DNA of 64,000 nucleotides from positions 868,001-932,000 of the forward strand of contig NZ_CP048272.1 of NCBI RefSeq assembly GCF_019469425.1. Reading direction: 5' to 3'. A program made the translations under genes and the position numbers. Numbering within the stretch: position 1 is the first letter of the stretch; every line of letters begins with the position of its first letter. Origin of the DNA: Bifidobacterium asteroides (GTDB taxonomy: Bacteria > Actinomycetota > Actinomycetes > Actinomycetales > Bifidobacteriaceae). Below are positions 47,220-57,476 of this stretch, in pieces. The notes under the pieces are model-generated. The model was not told where the DNA came from, searched no databases, and saw only the letters and a program-made list of their open reading frames with translations.

Positions 47220-47225
47220 AGCATA
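47220..47225 (-). promoter_or_regulatory. -10 box of rnpB
   Basis: TATGCT on the minus strand lies 6 bases ahead of the predicted rnpB 5' end. No clear -35 box was found. Confidence 0.5.
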
Positions 47226-47387
47226 GCGGAACTGAAGGACCGGACCAGGGTCGGGATCCCGCTCTGGCCTCAAGCTCAATCAGTGAGTCAGCCCTGATCT
47301 TCGGATACAATCGGAAGCACAGTCGATGGTGACCAAGTCCGCCATCGCACCAGCGGTTCGTCCGCTCACAAGTGCAAGGAGATTCCC

Positions 47388-48062
47388 ATGGAGATCGTCA
47401 TTACCGGTCGACATACCCAGATCAAGCAGCGGTTCCGCGATGTTGTGGACAGCAAGATGAACAGGGTGACGGCCATCGCCCCCGATGCACAGCGCACCCA
47501 GGTCGTTCTGACGCATGAAGGCAATCCCCGCCAGGCTGACAGCGCCAAGAGGGTGGAGCTCACGGTCCAGGCCGGCAAGACCGTGATCCGCGCCGAGGCT
47601 TCCAGCGCCGACGAGTTCAGCGCACTGGACATGGCCCTAGACAAGCTGACCCAGCGTCTGCGCCGGGTCCGCGACCGCCGCAAGGACCACCGCCGCGGAC
47701 TGGAGCATCCGCCTCTGCCCGCCGAGCTGCCCGTGGATGATCAGGCAGGCGATCAGAGCGATCAGGGCCAGGAGTCCAACTCCGACAACAGCGCCCAGAG
47801 CGCCGTGGCATCGGACCTGGCACCGGGCCAGTCGGTCGAAGTGCAGGTGGGCGACACCCCGATCGTCATCCGCCGCAAGCTGCACATCGCCGAGCCAATG
47901 AGCATTGACGAGGCCCTGTACGAGATGGAGCTGATCGGCCATGACTTCTTCCTCTTCGTCAACAAGGAGACCCGGCGGCCGTCGGTGGTCTACCGTCGGC
48001 ACGGATGGAGCTACGGCGTCTTCGAGATTGATACGCCTGAGCATGTAGGCCGGAAGAAGTAA
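47388..48062 (+). CDS. hpf: Long-form ribosome hibernation-promoting factor
   Basis: 224 residues. N-terminal HPF/YfiA domain (about 1-105, MEIVITGRHTQIKQRF and ALDMALDKLTQRLRRVRDR). An acidic linker follows, then the C-terminal dimerisation domain with VIRRKLHIAEPMSIDEALYEM and GHDFFLFVN. The long form joins two ribosomes into inactive 100S dimers in stationary phase. AAGGAG lies 5 bases before the ATG. It precedes secA, a common order in Gram-positive bacteria. A TACAAT at 47306-47311 may be its -10 box. Confidence 0.93.
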   Translation: MEIVITGRHTQIKQRFRDVVDSKMNRVTAIAPDAQRTQVVLTHEGNPRQADSAKRVELTVQAGKTVIRAEASSADEFSALDMALDKLTQRLRRVRDRRKDHRRGLEHPPLPAELPVDDQAGDQSDQGQESNSDNSAQSAVASDLAPGQSVEVQVGDTPIVIRRKLHIAEPMSIDEALYEMELIGHDFFLFVNKETRRPSVVYRRHGWSYGVFEIDTPEHVGRKK

Positions 48063-48086
48063 GAGCAAAAAGGGGTATTGGACTGT

Positions 48087-48140
48087 GGGGCGATTTTCCG
48101 GCGGCAGGATGGCCTGGCCTCCGGAGAATCGCCCTTCTTC
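48087..48140 (+). terminator. Terminator between hpf and secA
   Basis: GGGCGATTTTCCGG (48088-48101) pairs with CCGGAGAATCGCCC (48121-48134), followed by TTCTTC. Thirteen to fourteen base pairs make it a strong hairpin. Confidence 0.7.
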
Positions 48141-48289
48141 AATGCCAAGTCCGGCTGCCAAGGCCACAGCCGGGTTTGCAGAACCATCGGTTTCGAGAAA
48201 ATCGGTGCATTCGCGTAAGATGATCAGGGTCTAGGCCTACGTCAGCTGAGGGTGTGCGAAGGCCATAAAAGAACGGTAGGGAGCGCAAC

Positions 48290-51202
48290 GTGGTAGCAGT
48301 CTTGGACAAGGTCCTCCGTATGGGCGAGGGTCGTCAGATTCGCAAGCTTCAGGGGGTGGCCAAGGCGACCAACGCCTTCGAGGATCAGATCTCGGCCATG
48401 AGCGACGAGGAGCTCAAGGGCCAGACGCCCAAGTTCAAGCAGCGGCTGGAGAACGGCGAATCCCTCGATTCCCTGATGCCAGAAGCCTTTGCCACAGTTC
48501 GCGAGGTTTCCAAGCGCACCTTGGGCCAGCGGCATTTCGATGTCCAGCTGATGGGCGGAGCGGCCCTGCACTGGGGCAATATCGCCGAGATGAAGACCGG
48601 CGAGGGCAAGACCCTGGTGGCCACCCTGCCCAGCTATCTGAACGCCCTGGAGGGCAAGGGCGTGCACGTGGTCACGGTCAACGACTACCTGGCCTCCTAC
48701 CAGAGTGAGCTCATGGGGCGCATCTTCCGCTTCCTGGGCATGAGCGTGGGCTGCATCATCACCGACCAGCGTCCTGCCGAGCGCCGCAGACAGTACCAGG
48801 CGGACATCACCTACGGCACTAACAACGAATTCGGCTTCGACTACCTGCGTGACAACATGGCTTGGGACAAGGACGAGCTGGTTCAGCGTGGCCACCACTT
48901 TGCCATCGTGGACGAGGTGGACTCCATCCTGATTGATGAGGCGCGAACTCCTCTGATCATCTCCGGCCCTGCCGAGGGCGACGTGACCCGATGGTACCGG
49001 CAGTTCGCCAAGCTGGTCCCCAAGCTCACCAGGGATGAGGACTACGAGGTCGACGAGAAGAAGAAGGTCGTCGGCATCCTGGACCCCGGCATCACCAAGG
49101 TGGAGGATTACCTGGGCATCGACAACCTCTACGAGCCCGCCAATACCGCCCTGATCGGGTACCTGAACAACGCTATCAAGGCCAAGGAGCTCTTCCTGCG
49201 CGACCGCGACTACGTAGTCCAGAACGGCGAGGTCCTGATTGTGGACGAGCACACGGGCCGCCTGCTCAAGGGCCGTCGCTACAACGAGGGCCTCCACCAG
49301 GCCATCGAGGCCAAGGAGGGCGTGGAGGTCAAGGCAGAGAACCAGACCTTTGCCACCATCACCCTGCAGAACTATTTCCGCATGTATGACAAGCTGGCGG
49401 GCATGACCGGAACGGCCGAGACCGAGGCCGCCGAGTTCATGAACACCTACAAGCTGGGCGTGCTGCCCATCCCCACCAACAAGCCCATGATCCGCAAGGA
49501 TCAGCCGGACCTGATCTACCGCACCAAGAAGGAGAAGCTGACCGCCATCGTCCGCGATGTGGCCAAGCGGCATACCAAGGGCCAGCCCATCTTGCTGGGC
49601 ACCGCCTCGGTGGAGTCCTCCGAAGTGGTCTCCTCCCTGCTGGACGTGGCCGGCATCGACCACCAGGTCCTCAACGCCAAGCAACATGCGCGCGAGGCTG
49701 CGGTCGTGGCCGTGGCAGGGCGCAAGGGGGCTGTGACCGTGGCCACCAACATGGCAGGACGTGGCACCGATATCATGCTGGGCGGGAATGTGGAGTTCCT
49801 TGCCGATCAGAAGCTCAAGGAGCAGGGTTACTCCTCCGAAGACACCCCTGAAGAGTATGAAAAGCGCTGGCCCGAGATGCTGGACTCCGTCAAGGAGCAG
49901 GTCAAGGACGAGCATGAGGAGGTCGTCAAGCTGGGAGGTCTGTACGTACTGGGCACCGAGCGGCACGAGTCCCGCCGTATCGACAACCAGCTGCGCGGCC
50001 GTTCAGGCCGCCAGGGCGATCCCGGCGAGTCCAGGTTCTACCTAAGCCTGGAAGACGACTTGATGCGCCTGTTCAACTCTCAGCTGGTGGCTCGAATGAT
50101 GTCCTCCAAGAGCATGCCGGAGGGGGAGCCTATCGAGTCCAAGACCGTCACCAAAGGCGTGCGCAACGCACAGAAGTCCGTCGAATCCCGCAACTATGAG
50201 ATCCGCAAGAATGTGTTGAAGTACGACGACGTGATGAACAAACAGCGTCAGGTCATCTACGGCGAGCGTCAGGCGGTGCTCAAGGGCGAGGACATCCACA
50301 AGGACATTCTCCGCTTCATCAGCGAGACCATCGCCTCATACATCCGGGGCGCGCAGAAGGGCTCGGACAAGCCTGAGGACTGGAATGCTGATGAGCTCTG
50401 GAAGGCACTGGCCTCCGTCTACCCAGTCAGTCTTGACCAGGATGAGACCATGGACTCTCTGGAGGGCCTGAAGGGCGACAAGGCCGTCAAGGCTCTGGCA
50501 GACAAGCTGGTGGAGGATGCCGATTCCATTTACCAGGAGCGTGAGGATGAGCTGGGCGAGAAGGGCTCCAGACAGCTGGAGCGTCAGGTGGTCCTCTCGG
50601 TTCTGGACAGCAAGTGGCGTGAGCACCTCTACGAGATGGACTACCTGAAGGACGGCATCGGCCTGCGCGGCATGGGCCAGCGCGACCCCCTGGTCGAGTA
50701 CCAGCGCGAGGGCTATCAGATGTACAACTCCATGATCGACGCCATCAAGGAACAGACCGTACAGCTGCTCTTCAACGTGGACCTCAAGCAGATCGCGGCC
50801 AGCCAGGAGAACGAGCGGCGTGCCCGCGAGGAGCATAAGGAGAACGAGGAGGGCCAGTCCGGGCCGGTCAACTATCAGGCGCCTGAAGAGCCTGACACCG
50901 AGGACGAGACCACCGACATCGACGAGACTGTCGAGGAGCACGACGAGGGTGCTCCGGCTGGCAGCATCCAGGAGGATTCCGAGGAGGATGCCGCTGACGC
51001 TGGCGCTCCGGCCCCGGTCGGGCCTGCCCCCATCAGCCATGCCGAGGGCAAAGTTCCTGCCAACAAGAGACCCAAGGCTGTAGAGGATCGCTCGCCTTGG
51101 TCTGATGGCCGCACATTCCCGGGCACGCCCCGCAACGCCCCCTGCCCCTGCGGCTCTGGACGCAAGTACAAGATGTGCCATGGCCAGAACGAGAAGAAAT
51201 GA
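48290..51202 (+). CDS. secA: Preprotein translocase ATPase SecA
   Basis: 970 residues from GTG 48290 (GGGAG 8 bases upstream). Walker [12 protein letters not shown] near 102-112, Walker [16 protein letters not shown], motif [14 protein letters not shown] and the [11 protein letters not shown] segment are all present. The C-terminal tail is acidic and ends with a zinc-binding knuckle [16 protein letters not shown]. It drives export through SecYEG. The window has one secA; the zinc tail suggests the housekeeping SecA1. Confidence 0.97.
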   Translation: MVAVLDKVLRMGEGRQIRKLQGVAKATNAFEDQISAMSDEELKGQTPKFKQRLENGESLDSLMPEAFATVREVSKRTLGQRHFDVQLMGGAALHWGNIAEMKTGEGKTLVATLPSYLNALEGKGVHVVTVNDYLASYQSELMGRIFRFLGMSVGCIITDQRPAERRRQYQADITYGTNNEFGFDYLRDNMAWDKDELVQRGHHFAIVDEVDSILIDEARTPLIISGPAEGDVTRWYRQFAKLVPKLTRDEDYEVDEKKKVVGILDPGITKVEDYLGIDNLYEPANTALIGYLNNAIKAKELFLRDRDYVVQNGEVLIVDEHTGRLLKGRRYNEGLHQAIEAKEGVEVKAENQTFATITLQNYFRMYDKLAGMTGTAETEAAEFMNTYKLGVLPIPTNKPMIRKDQPDLIYRTKKEKLTAIVRDVAKRHTKGQPILLGTASVESSEVVSSLLDVAGIDHQVLNAKQHAREAAVVAVAGRKGAVTVATNMAGRGTDIMLGGNVEFLADQKLKEQGYSSEDTPEEYEKRWPEMLDSVKEQVKDEHEEVVKLGGLYVLGTERHESRRIDNQLRGRSGRQGDPGESRFYLSLEDDLMRLFNSQLVARMMSSKSMPEGEPIESKTVTKGVRNAQKSVESRNYEIRKNVLKYDDVMNKQRQVIYGERQAVLKGEDIHKDILRFISETIASYIRGAQKGSDKPEDWNADELWKALASVYPVSLDQDETMDSLEGLKGDKAVKALADKLVEDADSIYQEREDELGEKGSRQLERQVVLSVLDSKWREHLYEMDYLKDGIGLRGMGQRDPLVEYQREGYQMYNSMIDAIKEQTVQLLFNVDLKQIAASQENERRAREEHKENEEGQSGPVNYQAPEEPDTEDETTDIDETVEEHDEGAPAGSIQEDSEEDAADAGAPAPVGPAPISHAEGKVPANKRPKAVEDRSPWSDGRTFPGTPRNAPCPCGSGRKYKMCHGQNEKK

Positions 51203-51271
51203 CAGGCACGCATAATCATTAGCCGCTTCTGCAGATAGGGTTGCCGATTCATTTAGGGTGCTGATCTGACG

Positions 51272-51305
51272 ACGGCCATCGCTCACAAGGGCGGTGGCCG
51301 TTTCC
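51272..51305 (+). terminator. Terminator after secA
   Basis: ACGGCCATCGC (51272-51282) pairs with GCGGTGGCCGT (51291-51301), including one G-T pair, followed by TTTCC. Confidence 0.6.
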
Positions 51306-51426
51306 ATATATTGGTAGCAAAGTGACCAGAATACGGGATGGCCTTGTGCAAGGGAGGGGCAGGGCAGTAAACCTAGGGCAAACAGCGGGGCATCCAGCCC
51401 TGCTTCTTCAAAGGAAAAGAGTCACC

Positions 51427-52527
51427 ATGCGGCCACTCAGCTGGAAATCCGTCCTGAACTCCTTGGTGTCCGGTCGACACCTGAGCGCGGATGAGGCCGA
51501 GTGGTGCATGAACGACCTGATGGACGGGAATGCCGACCCGGTGCAGGTGGGCGCTGTCCTGTCCATGCAGTCCGCCCTGGGGTTGACCAGCCCGGAGGTC
51601 GAAGGGGCTGCCAAAGCCATGGTGGGCCATGCGGTGCCGCTGAAGGTCAGGGGTGATGTGACCGACATCGTCGGTACCGGCGGCGACGGGGCAGCGACGG
51701 TGAACCTGTCAACCATGGGTGCCATCGTGGCTGCCGCAGCAGGGGTCAGAATCGTCAAGCACGGCAACCGGGCCGCATCCAGCAAGAGCGGCACCGCCGA
51801 CTGTCTGGAGCAGCTGGGCCTTCCTCTGGACCTGCCGCCCCGGGAGGTGGCTGCCATGGCTGACCGCTACGGCATAACCTTCGTCTTCGCCAAGACCTTC
51901 CACCCTGCCATGCGTTTTGCCGGGCCTGTCCGCTCGTCGCTGGGCATCCTGACCGTCTTCAACCTGCTGGGACCCCTGACCAACCCGGTCAACCCGCGCT
52001 ATGTGGCCATCGGATGCGCCCAGCGCCAGCTGAGCTCCATGATGGCCCAGGTTTTCGCTTCACGCGGTCAAGAGGGCATGGTCTACACCTCAGTCGAGGG
52101 CCTTGACGAGATGGCCCCGACCGGTCCGGTCTCCATTTGGGAGATCCACCAGGGCAAGGTGGAGGAGCGGTCCTTCGACCCGACCCGTGAACTGGGCCTT
52201 GACCCGGTGGATTTGGATGACCTGCGCGGTGGTGATCCCGCCTTCAACGCCAGCGTGGTCAGGGACTTCCTGGCTGGAAAGCCGGTGCCCTCCCGTTCCA
52301 CTGCTCTGCTCAATGCGGCGTCGGCCATCGTGGCCGACGGCACGCAGATCGATGCCGGTCCCGAGGCCGATTTGAGCGTCCGGTTTGCCCAGGCCTACCA
52401 ACTGGCCACCGAGGTTGTGGACCAGGGCCGGGCTGCCGACCTGCTGACGGCCTGGATTCACGGAGCCCAAGAAGCGCAGTCCCGCTGCCAGCAAGAGGAA
52501 CGGACGCACCGTCCGGTCTTGGTTTAA
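51427..52527 (+). CDS. trpD: Anthranilate phosphoribosyltransferase
   Basis: 366 residues from ATG 51427, with AAAGGAAAAGAG upstream; the frame is open from 51322. PRPP loop GTGGDG, anthranilate/phosphate motif KHGNRAASSKSGTADCLE and the NLLGPLTNP stretch are family hallmarks. It joins anthranilate to PRPP in tryptophan synthesis. No other trp gene is adjacent, a separation also known in mycobacteria. Confidence 0.95.
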   Translation: MRPLSWKSVLNSLVSGRHLSADEAEWCMNDLMDGNADPVQVGAVLSMQSALGLTSPEVEGAAKAMVGHAVPLKVRGDVTDIVGTGGDGAATVNLSTMGAIVAAAAGVRIVKHGNRAASSKSGTADCLEQLGLPLDLPPREVAAMADRYGITFVFAKTFHPAMRFAGPVRSSLGILTVFNLLGPLTNPVNPRYVAIGCAQRQLSSMMAQVFASRGQEGMVYTSVEGLDEMAPTGPVSIWEIHQGKVEERSFDPTRELGLDPVDLDDLRGGDPAFNASVVRDFLAGKPVPSRSTALLNAASAIVADGTQIDAGPEADLSVRFAQAYQLATEVVDQGRAADLLTAWIHGAQEAQSRCQQEERTHRPVLV

Positions 52528-52559
52528 GTTCGGTTGCTTATATATGGCTGTTCACAGCA

Positions 52560-53105
52560 TCATCGCCGGTAGTGTCGTTCGTCGTCATCGAAGAGTCCGC
52601 TTGAGGAATCGCGGAAATTCTTCCGGTCGATGATCAGTCCCGCGATGCCTATCAACAGGAGCAGGCCCGCCAGCAGTCCGGTCAAGCCGGACCAGCGGGG
52701 GATGAAGATGGTAAGAAAGAAGCAGACCAGGCCCAGCACCGTCATGATCATGAAGGACGCACGCCTTCTGCCCAGGTCGCTCAGGTCAGGGTTGGGAGGC
52801 ACAAAGTTCGACGACTGGTCCATGACCTCGTCGGTGTCCAGCCAGCTCCTGCCTTGAAAATCGCGCGGTCCGGAGCCGCCGACGAAGGAGTCGCGTTTTA
52901 AGTCCTCGGCCTTCAGCGCCGCCTTCTTCTCGGATTTTCGTGCCTTCTTTTCGAATTCCTTGGCCGTCCTGGACGATTCCAGGGAACCCAGCTGGTCAGC
53001 GTGCGAATTCAGGAAGTCCGCCCATTCCTCGTCCACCTGCGAGGACCCGGTTCCTGCCTCGCTGTTATACTGTTTTCCGGCGTCGTTATCCTTGTGCTCG
53101 GTCAT
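52560..53105 (-). CDS. Unknown protein with C-terminal membrane hairpin
   Basis: 181 residues from ATG 53105 on the minus strand. The N-terminal two thirds are hydrophilic and charged (KEFEKKARKSEKKAALKAED, likely a helix or coiled coil). Two membrane helices follow (ASFMIMTVLGLVCFFLTIFI; LLAGLLLLIGIAGLII), then an acidic/arginine tail. No family was recognised. It is divergent from plsC, with the two starts 48 bases apart. Confidence 0.7.
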   Translation of the reverse strand: MTEHKDNDAGKQYNSEAGTGSSQVDEEWADFLNSHADQLGSLESSRTAKEFEKKARKSEKKAALKAEDLKRDSFVGGSGPRDFQGRSWLDTDEVMDQSSNFVPPNPDLSDLGRRRASFMIMTVLGLVCFFLTIFIPRWSGLTGLLAGLLLLIGIAGLIIDRKNFRDSSSGLFDDDERHYRR

Positions 53106-53153
53106 AGAACCATCGTAACCTCGGCCGAATGCATTCGCTACCAAGGAGTCTCT

Positions 53154-53843
53154 GTGCTGTACTGGTTCTTCGTCAAACTGCTCGGTCCGTTGGCGCGTAC
53201 CTGGTTCAAACCGACCGTTGAAGGCACGGGGAACATTCCCAAGCAGGGGGCTGCCATCATCGCCTCCAACCATCTGGCCGTCATTGACGATGCCCTCCTG
53301 CCCATCACCTGCCCGCGGATGATCCACTTCATGGGCAAGGCCGAGTACTTCAGCGGCAAGGGGATAAAGGGCAAGTTCAAGAAGTGGTGGTTCAGCTCAG
53401 TCGGAGTCTTCCCCGTGGACAGGTCGGGCGGCTCCAAGTCGCTGGGAGCCATGGAAACGGCGCGCTCTATCCTTGAACATGGGCACATCTTCGGCATCCA
53501 TCCAGAGGGCACTCGCAGCCCTGACGGCAGGCTCTACCGGGGGCACACCGGGGCTGCGCGGCTGGCTTTCGAGACCGGAACGACAGTGGTTCCCACCGCC
53601 ATCATTGGTACCCGGCAGCTTCAGGAGCCCGGCCATGTGCTTCCGCATAAGGGCAGGACCAAGGTTATCTTCGGCAAGCCCATCACCGTGCCCTACGTGC
53701 CGGTCAACAGCCTCACTCACGAGGAGATCCGCAACCTGACCGACAGGATCATGCAGGAGATTCAGGAGATGAGCGGGCAGCGCTACGTGGACGTGTACGC
53801 CCAGGTCATCAAGGCGCATGAGAGCAAGGAAGAACTGGGCTGA
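53154..53843 (+). CDS. plsC: 1-acyl-sn-glycerol-3-phosphate acyltransferase family protein
   Basis: 229 residues from GTG 53154, with AAGGAG (53143-53148) 5 bases upstream; the frame is open from 53001 but that part overlaps the divergent gene. The catalytic NHxxxxD motif is SNHLAVIDD and the glycerol-phosphate motif is HPEGTRSPDG. It makes phosphatidic acid or a related lipid. It converges with the kinase gene. Confidence 0.88.
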   Translation: MLYWFFVKLLGPLARTWFKPTVEGTGNIPKQGAAIIASNHLAVIDDALLPITCPRMIHFMGKAEYFSGKGIKGKFKKWWFSSVGVFPVDRSGGSKSLGAMETARSILEHGHIFGIHPEGTRSPDGRLYRGHTGAARLAFETGTTVVPTAIIGTRQLQEPGHVLPHKGRTKVIFGKPITVPYVPVNSLTHEEIRNLTDRIMQEIQEMSGQRYVDVYAQVIKAHESKEELG

Positions 53844-53867
53844 CGACTGACTGCAGAGATTAGGCAG

Positions 53868-56072
53868 TCAGACCATGGTCAAGGTCACGACAGCCGGCGA
53901 GCCGTCATCATTGACCACCTTGATCTGAGTGCCGGGGCTGGGGTCCTGGATCCGCACCGTGTGGGTCAGATTGCCCAGCGGCGCGGAGATGTTGACCTTG
54001 AGTCCGTATCCCTGCAGGATTTGGGTGGCCTCGTCCTGGCTCTTGCCTTTCACGTCGGGCATACTGATGAATTGCGGCCCCTTGGAAATCACCACGTTGA
54101 CCGCATCGCCCCAGTGAAGCTGCTCCTGGGCCTGATGAGAGGCGGAGATCACCTGGTTGCGGGGCACCGTGTCTGACCAGTCCTCGCTGTAATTGACCTT
54201 GAGCCGGAGGGCTTCCAGGGCCGCCTTGGCATCGTCCCTGGCCTTGCCGATGATGTCGGGCATAGCCACGGGCATCCGACCCTTGGACAGGACCAGGCTG
54301 ACCTTGGTGTCGTGCCGGGTCTTGGTCCCCGGGGCTGGCTGCACTGAAATCGCGCCTCCCTCGGGTATATCCATGGAGTACTGGTCCTTGGAGGAGTCAT
54401 GGTCGATCTTGTCGAACCCAGCCGCCTTCAGGGCTTGAATGGGGTCCTTGCCGTCGGAGGTGTCCGGCATGAGGATGTCCTTGGGCACTGTGGCCTGGCG
54501 AATCCCCTTGGAGACGGTCAGGTTGAGGCTGCCGCCCCGCTTGCTGATATGGGTTCCGACGGTATCGGGTTCCGCAGCCATGATGGCCCCTTTGGGCACT
54601 TGGTCGCTGAAGTCGTAGTCGGTGTAGACATTGATGCCTGAGACCTTGAGCGTGCGGGCATACTTGGCGTAGTCGGCGCCGACGACCTTGCACTCCTGAT
54701 TTTCGGAGCAGGGGATGTCATCCGGCTTGGGCAGGGCGACATAGCTGCCTGGGCCCAGGTAGTACCACCAGGCGCCGCCGCTGGCTCCTGCCAGGGCCAG
54801 CACCAGCAGAATCACCAGCACGACGATCAATCCGCGATGCTGATGCTTGGGCTTGGCCGTTTCGGGACCTTGCTGCATGGTCTGGACAGAAGCCGGGACG
54901 ACGTTTGCGCCAGCGGGGGATGTTGCCGGGTCTTGAGGCTGCAGGACGGTTGTGGTTTCGGCCCGGGAGGGGGTGTCCACGTCGTTGAGTCGATAGCGTC
55001 TTGTCTCTGTGCCCGCATCGGTTTCTGGCGGGGCGGGCACAGCCAGGACCGTGTCCGAATTCTCCGGGCCGGTTGCTGCAGCCTCAGAACCGTCGTTGGG
55101 TGCTGTCGCCGTCTGCATTGACGATCCGTCCATCTCAGTGTCGTGCCCGGCCGTTTCGTCGATGGCGGATTCGGTCTGTCCGCTGGCTGCTGCAGGCAGT
55201 ACATAATCCATGGTCTGCCGGTCCAGCCCCCTGACCACCTTCCTCAGGCTCTCCAAGGCCTTGCCTGCGTCATCCGGCCGATTTTCGGGGGAGCGGTCGG
55301 TCAGTCCGGAGACCAGGGCGGCCACGGACGGGTCGATTCCGGGGCAGACCCTGGCCAGGGAGGGGACGTCCTCGTGGACGTGCTTGAAAACTATAGTCAC
55401 CGGGTTGTCGCTGGCGAAGGGGACCGTGCCAGTCAGCATCTCGTAGGCGATGATGCCCACGGCATAGAGGTCGCTCTGGGGGGAGGCCTCATTGTTCTCG
55501 ATGGTTTCGGGGGCCAGGTAGGCGGCTGTGCCCATGAGCATGCCCGTCGAAGACAGGGTAGCCTGGGCGGCGGCGCGGGCCAGGCCGAAGTCGGTGATCT
55601 CCACGTGGCCGCGGTCGTTGATGAGGATGTTTTCCGGCTTGATGTCGCGGTGGATGACGCCAGCTCGGTGGGCGGAGGCCAGGCCGTCCAATATTTCACC
55701 CACAATGCGCAGGGTTTCTTTCAGGGGATAGACGCCCTGACGGGCCATATCCCGCCGCAGGCTTATTCCGTGGACATACTCCATGACCAGGTAGTCCAGC
55801 CCTTCATCGACGCCGGTATCGTAGACCTGGACGATGTGGGGGTTGGCGATGGCTGCTGCCGATCTGGCCTCGCGGCGGAAGCGCTCCTCGAACTGGGCCC
55901 TGTGCGGCCCCTGGGCCAGCATGGTGTGCATGATCTTGACCGCCACATGTCTGGACAGCCGTTGATCCAGGGCCTCGTAGACCGTGGCCATGCCACCTTG
56001 CGCAATCTCGCGCAGAATGCGGTAGCGCCCGTCGATGATCCGGTCGCTGGTCCTCTCGTCCGCTTCACTCAT
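53868..56072 (-). CDS. pknL: PASTA-domain Ser/Thr protein kinase, PknL-like
   Basis: 734 residues from ATG 56072, which overlaps the stop of the upstream gene by 8 bases. Kinase domain at about 15-275: glycine loop EIAQGGMATVY, lysine in AVKIM (46), HRD at 141-143, DFG at 161-163. A Thr/Pro/Gln-rich linker and one membrane helix (LIVVLVILLVLALAG) follow, then about four extracellular PASTA-like repeats, the last two clearest (VAMPDIIGKARDDAKAALEA; ISMPDVKGKSQDEATQIL). PASTA domains sense muropeptides or lipid II. The idsA and plsC/trpD neighbours match the mycobacterial PknL locus rather than the pknAB cluster. Confidence 0.88.
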   Translation of the reverse strand: MSEADERTSDRIIDGRYRILREIAQGGMATVYEALDQRLSRHVAVKIMHTMLAQGPHRAQFEERFRREARSAAAIANPHIVQVYDTGVDEGLDYLVMEYVHGISLRRDMARQGVYPLKETLRIVGEILDGLASAHRAGVIHRDIKPENILINDRGHVEITDFGLARAAAQATLSSTGMLMGTAAYLAPETIENNEASPQSDLYAVGIIAYEMLTGTVPFASDNPVTIVFKHVHEDVPSLARVCPGIDPSVAALVSGLTDRSPENRPDDAGKALESLRKVVRGLDRQTMDYVLPAAASGQTESAIDETAGHDTEMDGSSMQTATAPNDGSEAAATGPENSDTVLAVPAPPETDAGTETRRYRLNDVDTPSRAETTTVLQPQDPATSPAGANVVPASVQTMQQGPETAKPKHQHRGLIVVLVILLVLALAGASGGAWWYYLGPGSYVALPKPDDIPCSENQECKVVGADYAKYARTLKVSGINVYTDYDFSDQVPKGAIMAAEPDTVGTHISKRGGSLNLTVSKGIRQATVPKDILMPDTSDGKDPIQALKAAGFDKIDHDSSKDQYSMDIPEGGAISVQPAPGTKTRHDTKVSLVLSKGRMPVAMPDIIGKARDDAKAALEALRLKVNYSEDWSDTVPRNQVISASHQAQEQLHWGDAVNVVISKGPQFISMPDVKGKSQDEATQILQGYGLKVNISAPLGNLTHTVRIQDPSPGTQIKVVNDDGSPAVVTLTMV

Positions 56073-57300
56073 GCTCGTCTTGTCCGGCCCTCTGCACCTC
56101 GGAGGCCTGACCGGCCTCGGCATCGATGGAAGATACACGTTCATGATACCCGGCGGTGGCGGCAAGCGGCAGAAAGCGTCGGCAGGCATTCAGGAAGATG
56201 GTTCGGCCCTCTGCCGACAGATGCAGATCATCGGCCAGGGTCTGGGCTCGGGTCTGGGCTCGGGCGGACAGGTCAGCCATACGACGCCGGCTGGCCTCTA
56301 TGGCACCGCAGGACTGCATCAGGTCGCGGACCATATTCACCTGGGCATCCTTGCGGCGTTCGGTTGGGGAATCGTAGAGTCGGCGAACCTCCTTGGCCTG
56401 ATCGGAATCGGCCATGGCCAAGGTGTCGGCCACGAGGACGGTCCGCTTGCCCTCACGGATATCGCCACCCACAGGTTTGCCGGTGTGGCGGTCGTCGCCT
56501 GTCACATCCAGCAGATCGTCCGTTAGTTGGAAGGCCAGCCCCAGATCAAGGCCCAGGGCGCGCACCGATTCTTTATGCCCCTCGAGGTCCGCCCCGGCAG
56601 CTAGCAGCCCCAGAGCCAGCGGAGCCAAGGTGGTGTAGGAGGCGGTCTTCCACGCCATGGTGCGCAGGGCCTGGCAGCGCAGGCGGACCGGATCGTCAAG
56701 GCGGGCCTCTTCCATGCCCATGTCTAGGACCTGGCCGGTGACCACAGCCGTCTGCATGGTTTGAAAAGCTCTGCCTATGGCCGGTCCCTGAGGCAGGTCG
56801 GCGGCCGCCTGGAGGGCCATATTCGTGCTCAGCGATGCCAACAGGTCGCCAAGAAGGATGCCCAGGCCGGTGCCGCGGGCATCGGGGCCTGCAGGGGGCC
56901 GGTCGCTCGAATCGTATCCGGCGGCCGACCGGCTCAGGGTCAGATGGGCGGCAGGGTGGCCCCGACGACGAGGGGAGTCGTCGATGATATCGTCGTGGAC
57001 CAGAGCGCTGGTCTGGTAGACCTCCAAGGCGCAGGCAAGATCAACTACGGCCTGTGCGCGGTCCGGATTCGGCACGGACTCCAGAGCTTGCCAGACGTCG
57101 CAGAGCAGCAGGGCGCGCAGTCGTTTGCCTCCGCGGCCGGCCTCTATTGCCTGGAGGATGACCTCATGCAAGGCCTCCTGAGAGGGGTCCTGGTCCAGGG
57201 GATGGTCCGATCCGGACTTTGGAGCAATCAGGTGGTCGCAATGGCTCTGGAGCAGTTCCTCCATGCGCTGTTCGATCCGTGCTGCAGTCACGCTCTTCAT
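56065..57300 (-). CDS. idsA: Polyprenyl (geranylgeranyl-type) diphosphate synthase
   Basis: 411 residues. Both aspartate-rich motifs are present: DDIIDD (first, with the following RRRGHP) and LTDDLLD (second). It extends isopentenyl chains to a C15-C20 or longer product; chain length cannot be told with confidence. A Pro/Asp/Gly-rich stretch of about 25 residues sits between the first motif and the next helix. Start ATG 57300. It is translated just before pknL and overlaps it. Confidence 0.9.
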   Translation of the reverse strand: MKSVTAARIEQRMEELLQSHCDHLIAPKSGSDHPLDQDPSQEALHEVILQAIEAGRGGKRLRALLLCDVWQALESVPNPDRAQAVVDLACALEVYQTSALVHDDIIDDSPRRRGHPAAHLTLSRSAAGYDSSDRPPAGPDARGTGLGILLGDLLASLSTNMALQAAADLPQGPAIGRAFQTMQTAVVTGQVLDMGMEEARLDDPVRLRCQALRTMAWKTASYTTLAPLALGLLAAGADLEGHKESVRALGLDLGLAFQLTDDLLDVTGDDRHTGKPVGGDIREGKRTVLVADTLAMADSDQAKEVRRLYDSPTERRKDAQVNMVRDLMQSCGAIEASRRRMADLSARAQTRAQTLADDLHLSAEGRTIFLNACRRFLPLAATAGYHERVSSIDAEAGQASEVQRAGQDEHE

Positions 57301-57476
57301 GCCTTAGAGCCTATCCGCATATCTGCCCAGCGGGCAGGCTGCAAGGACCATGGTGGATGGATGACCTCACTCGACCACATGCCTGGTTGCGGCCCTCCTA
57401 ACGGTTCCAACTGGTTCAGGATGGTGCCAAGGCTCCCCGGACTACAGACCGGGAGCGGATGGGAGGCGATGACGGC

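Noticed and set aside
48242-49966. 574-residue minus-strand open frame across secA
   Set aside because: Shadow of secA; Leu/Val/Gly repeats come from codon bias on the other strand.
55143-56741. 532-residue plus-strand open frame opposite pknL and idsA
   Set aside because: The minus-strand kinase and prenyl synthase have complete catalytic motifs; this frame has none.
57301-57476. Possible small RNA (SRP RNA) between idsA and the DUF4192-like gene
   Set aside because: The conserved SRP core (GGAAGGAAGCAGCC-like) is absent; no stable RNA could be supported.
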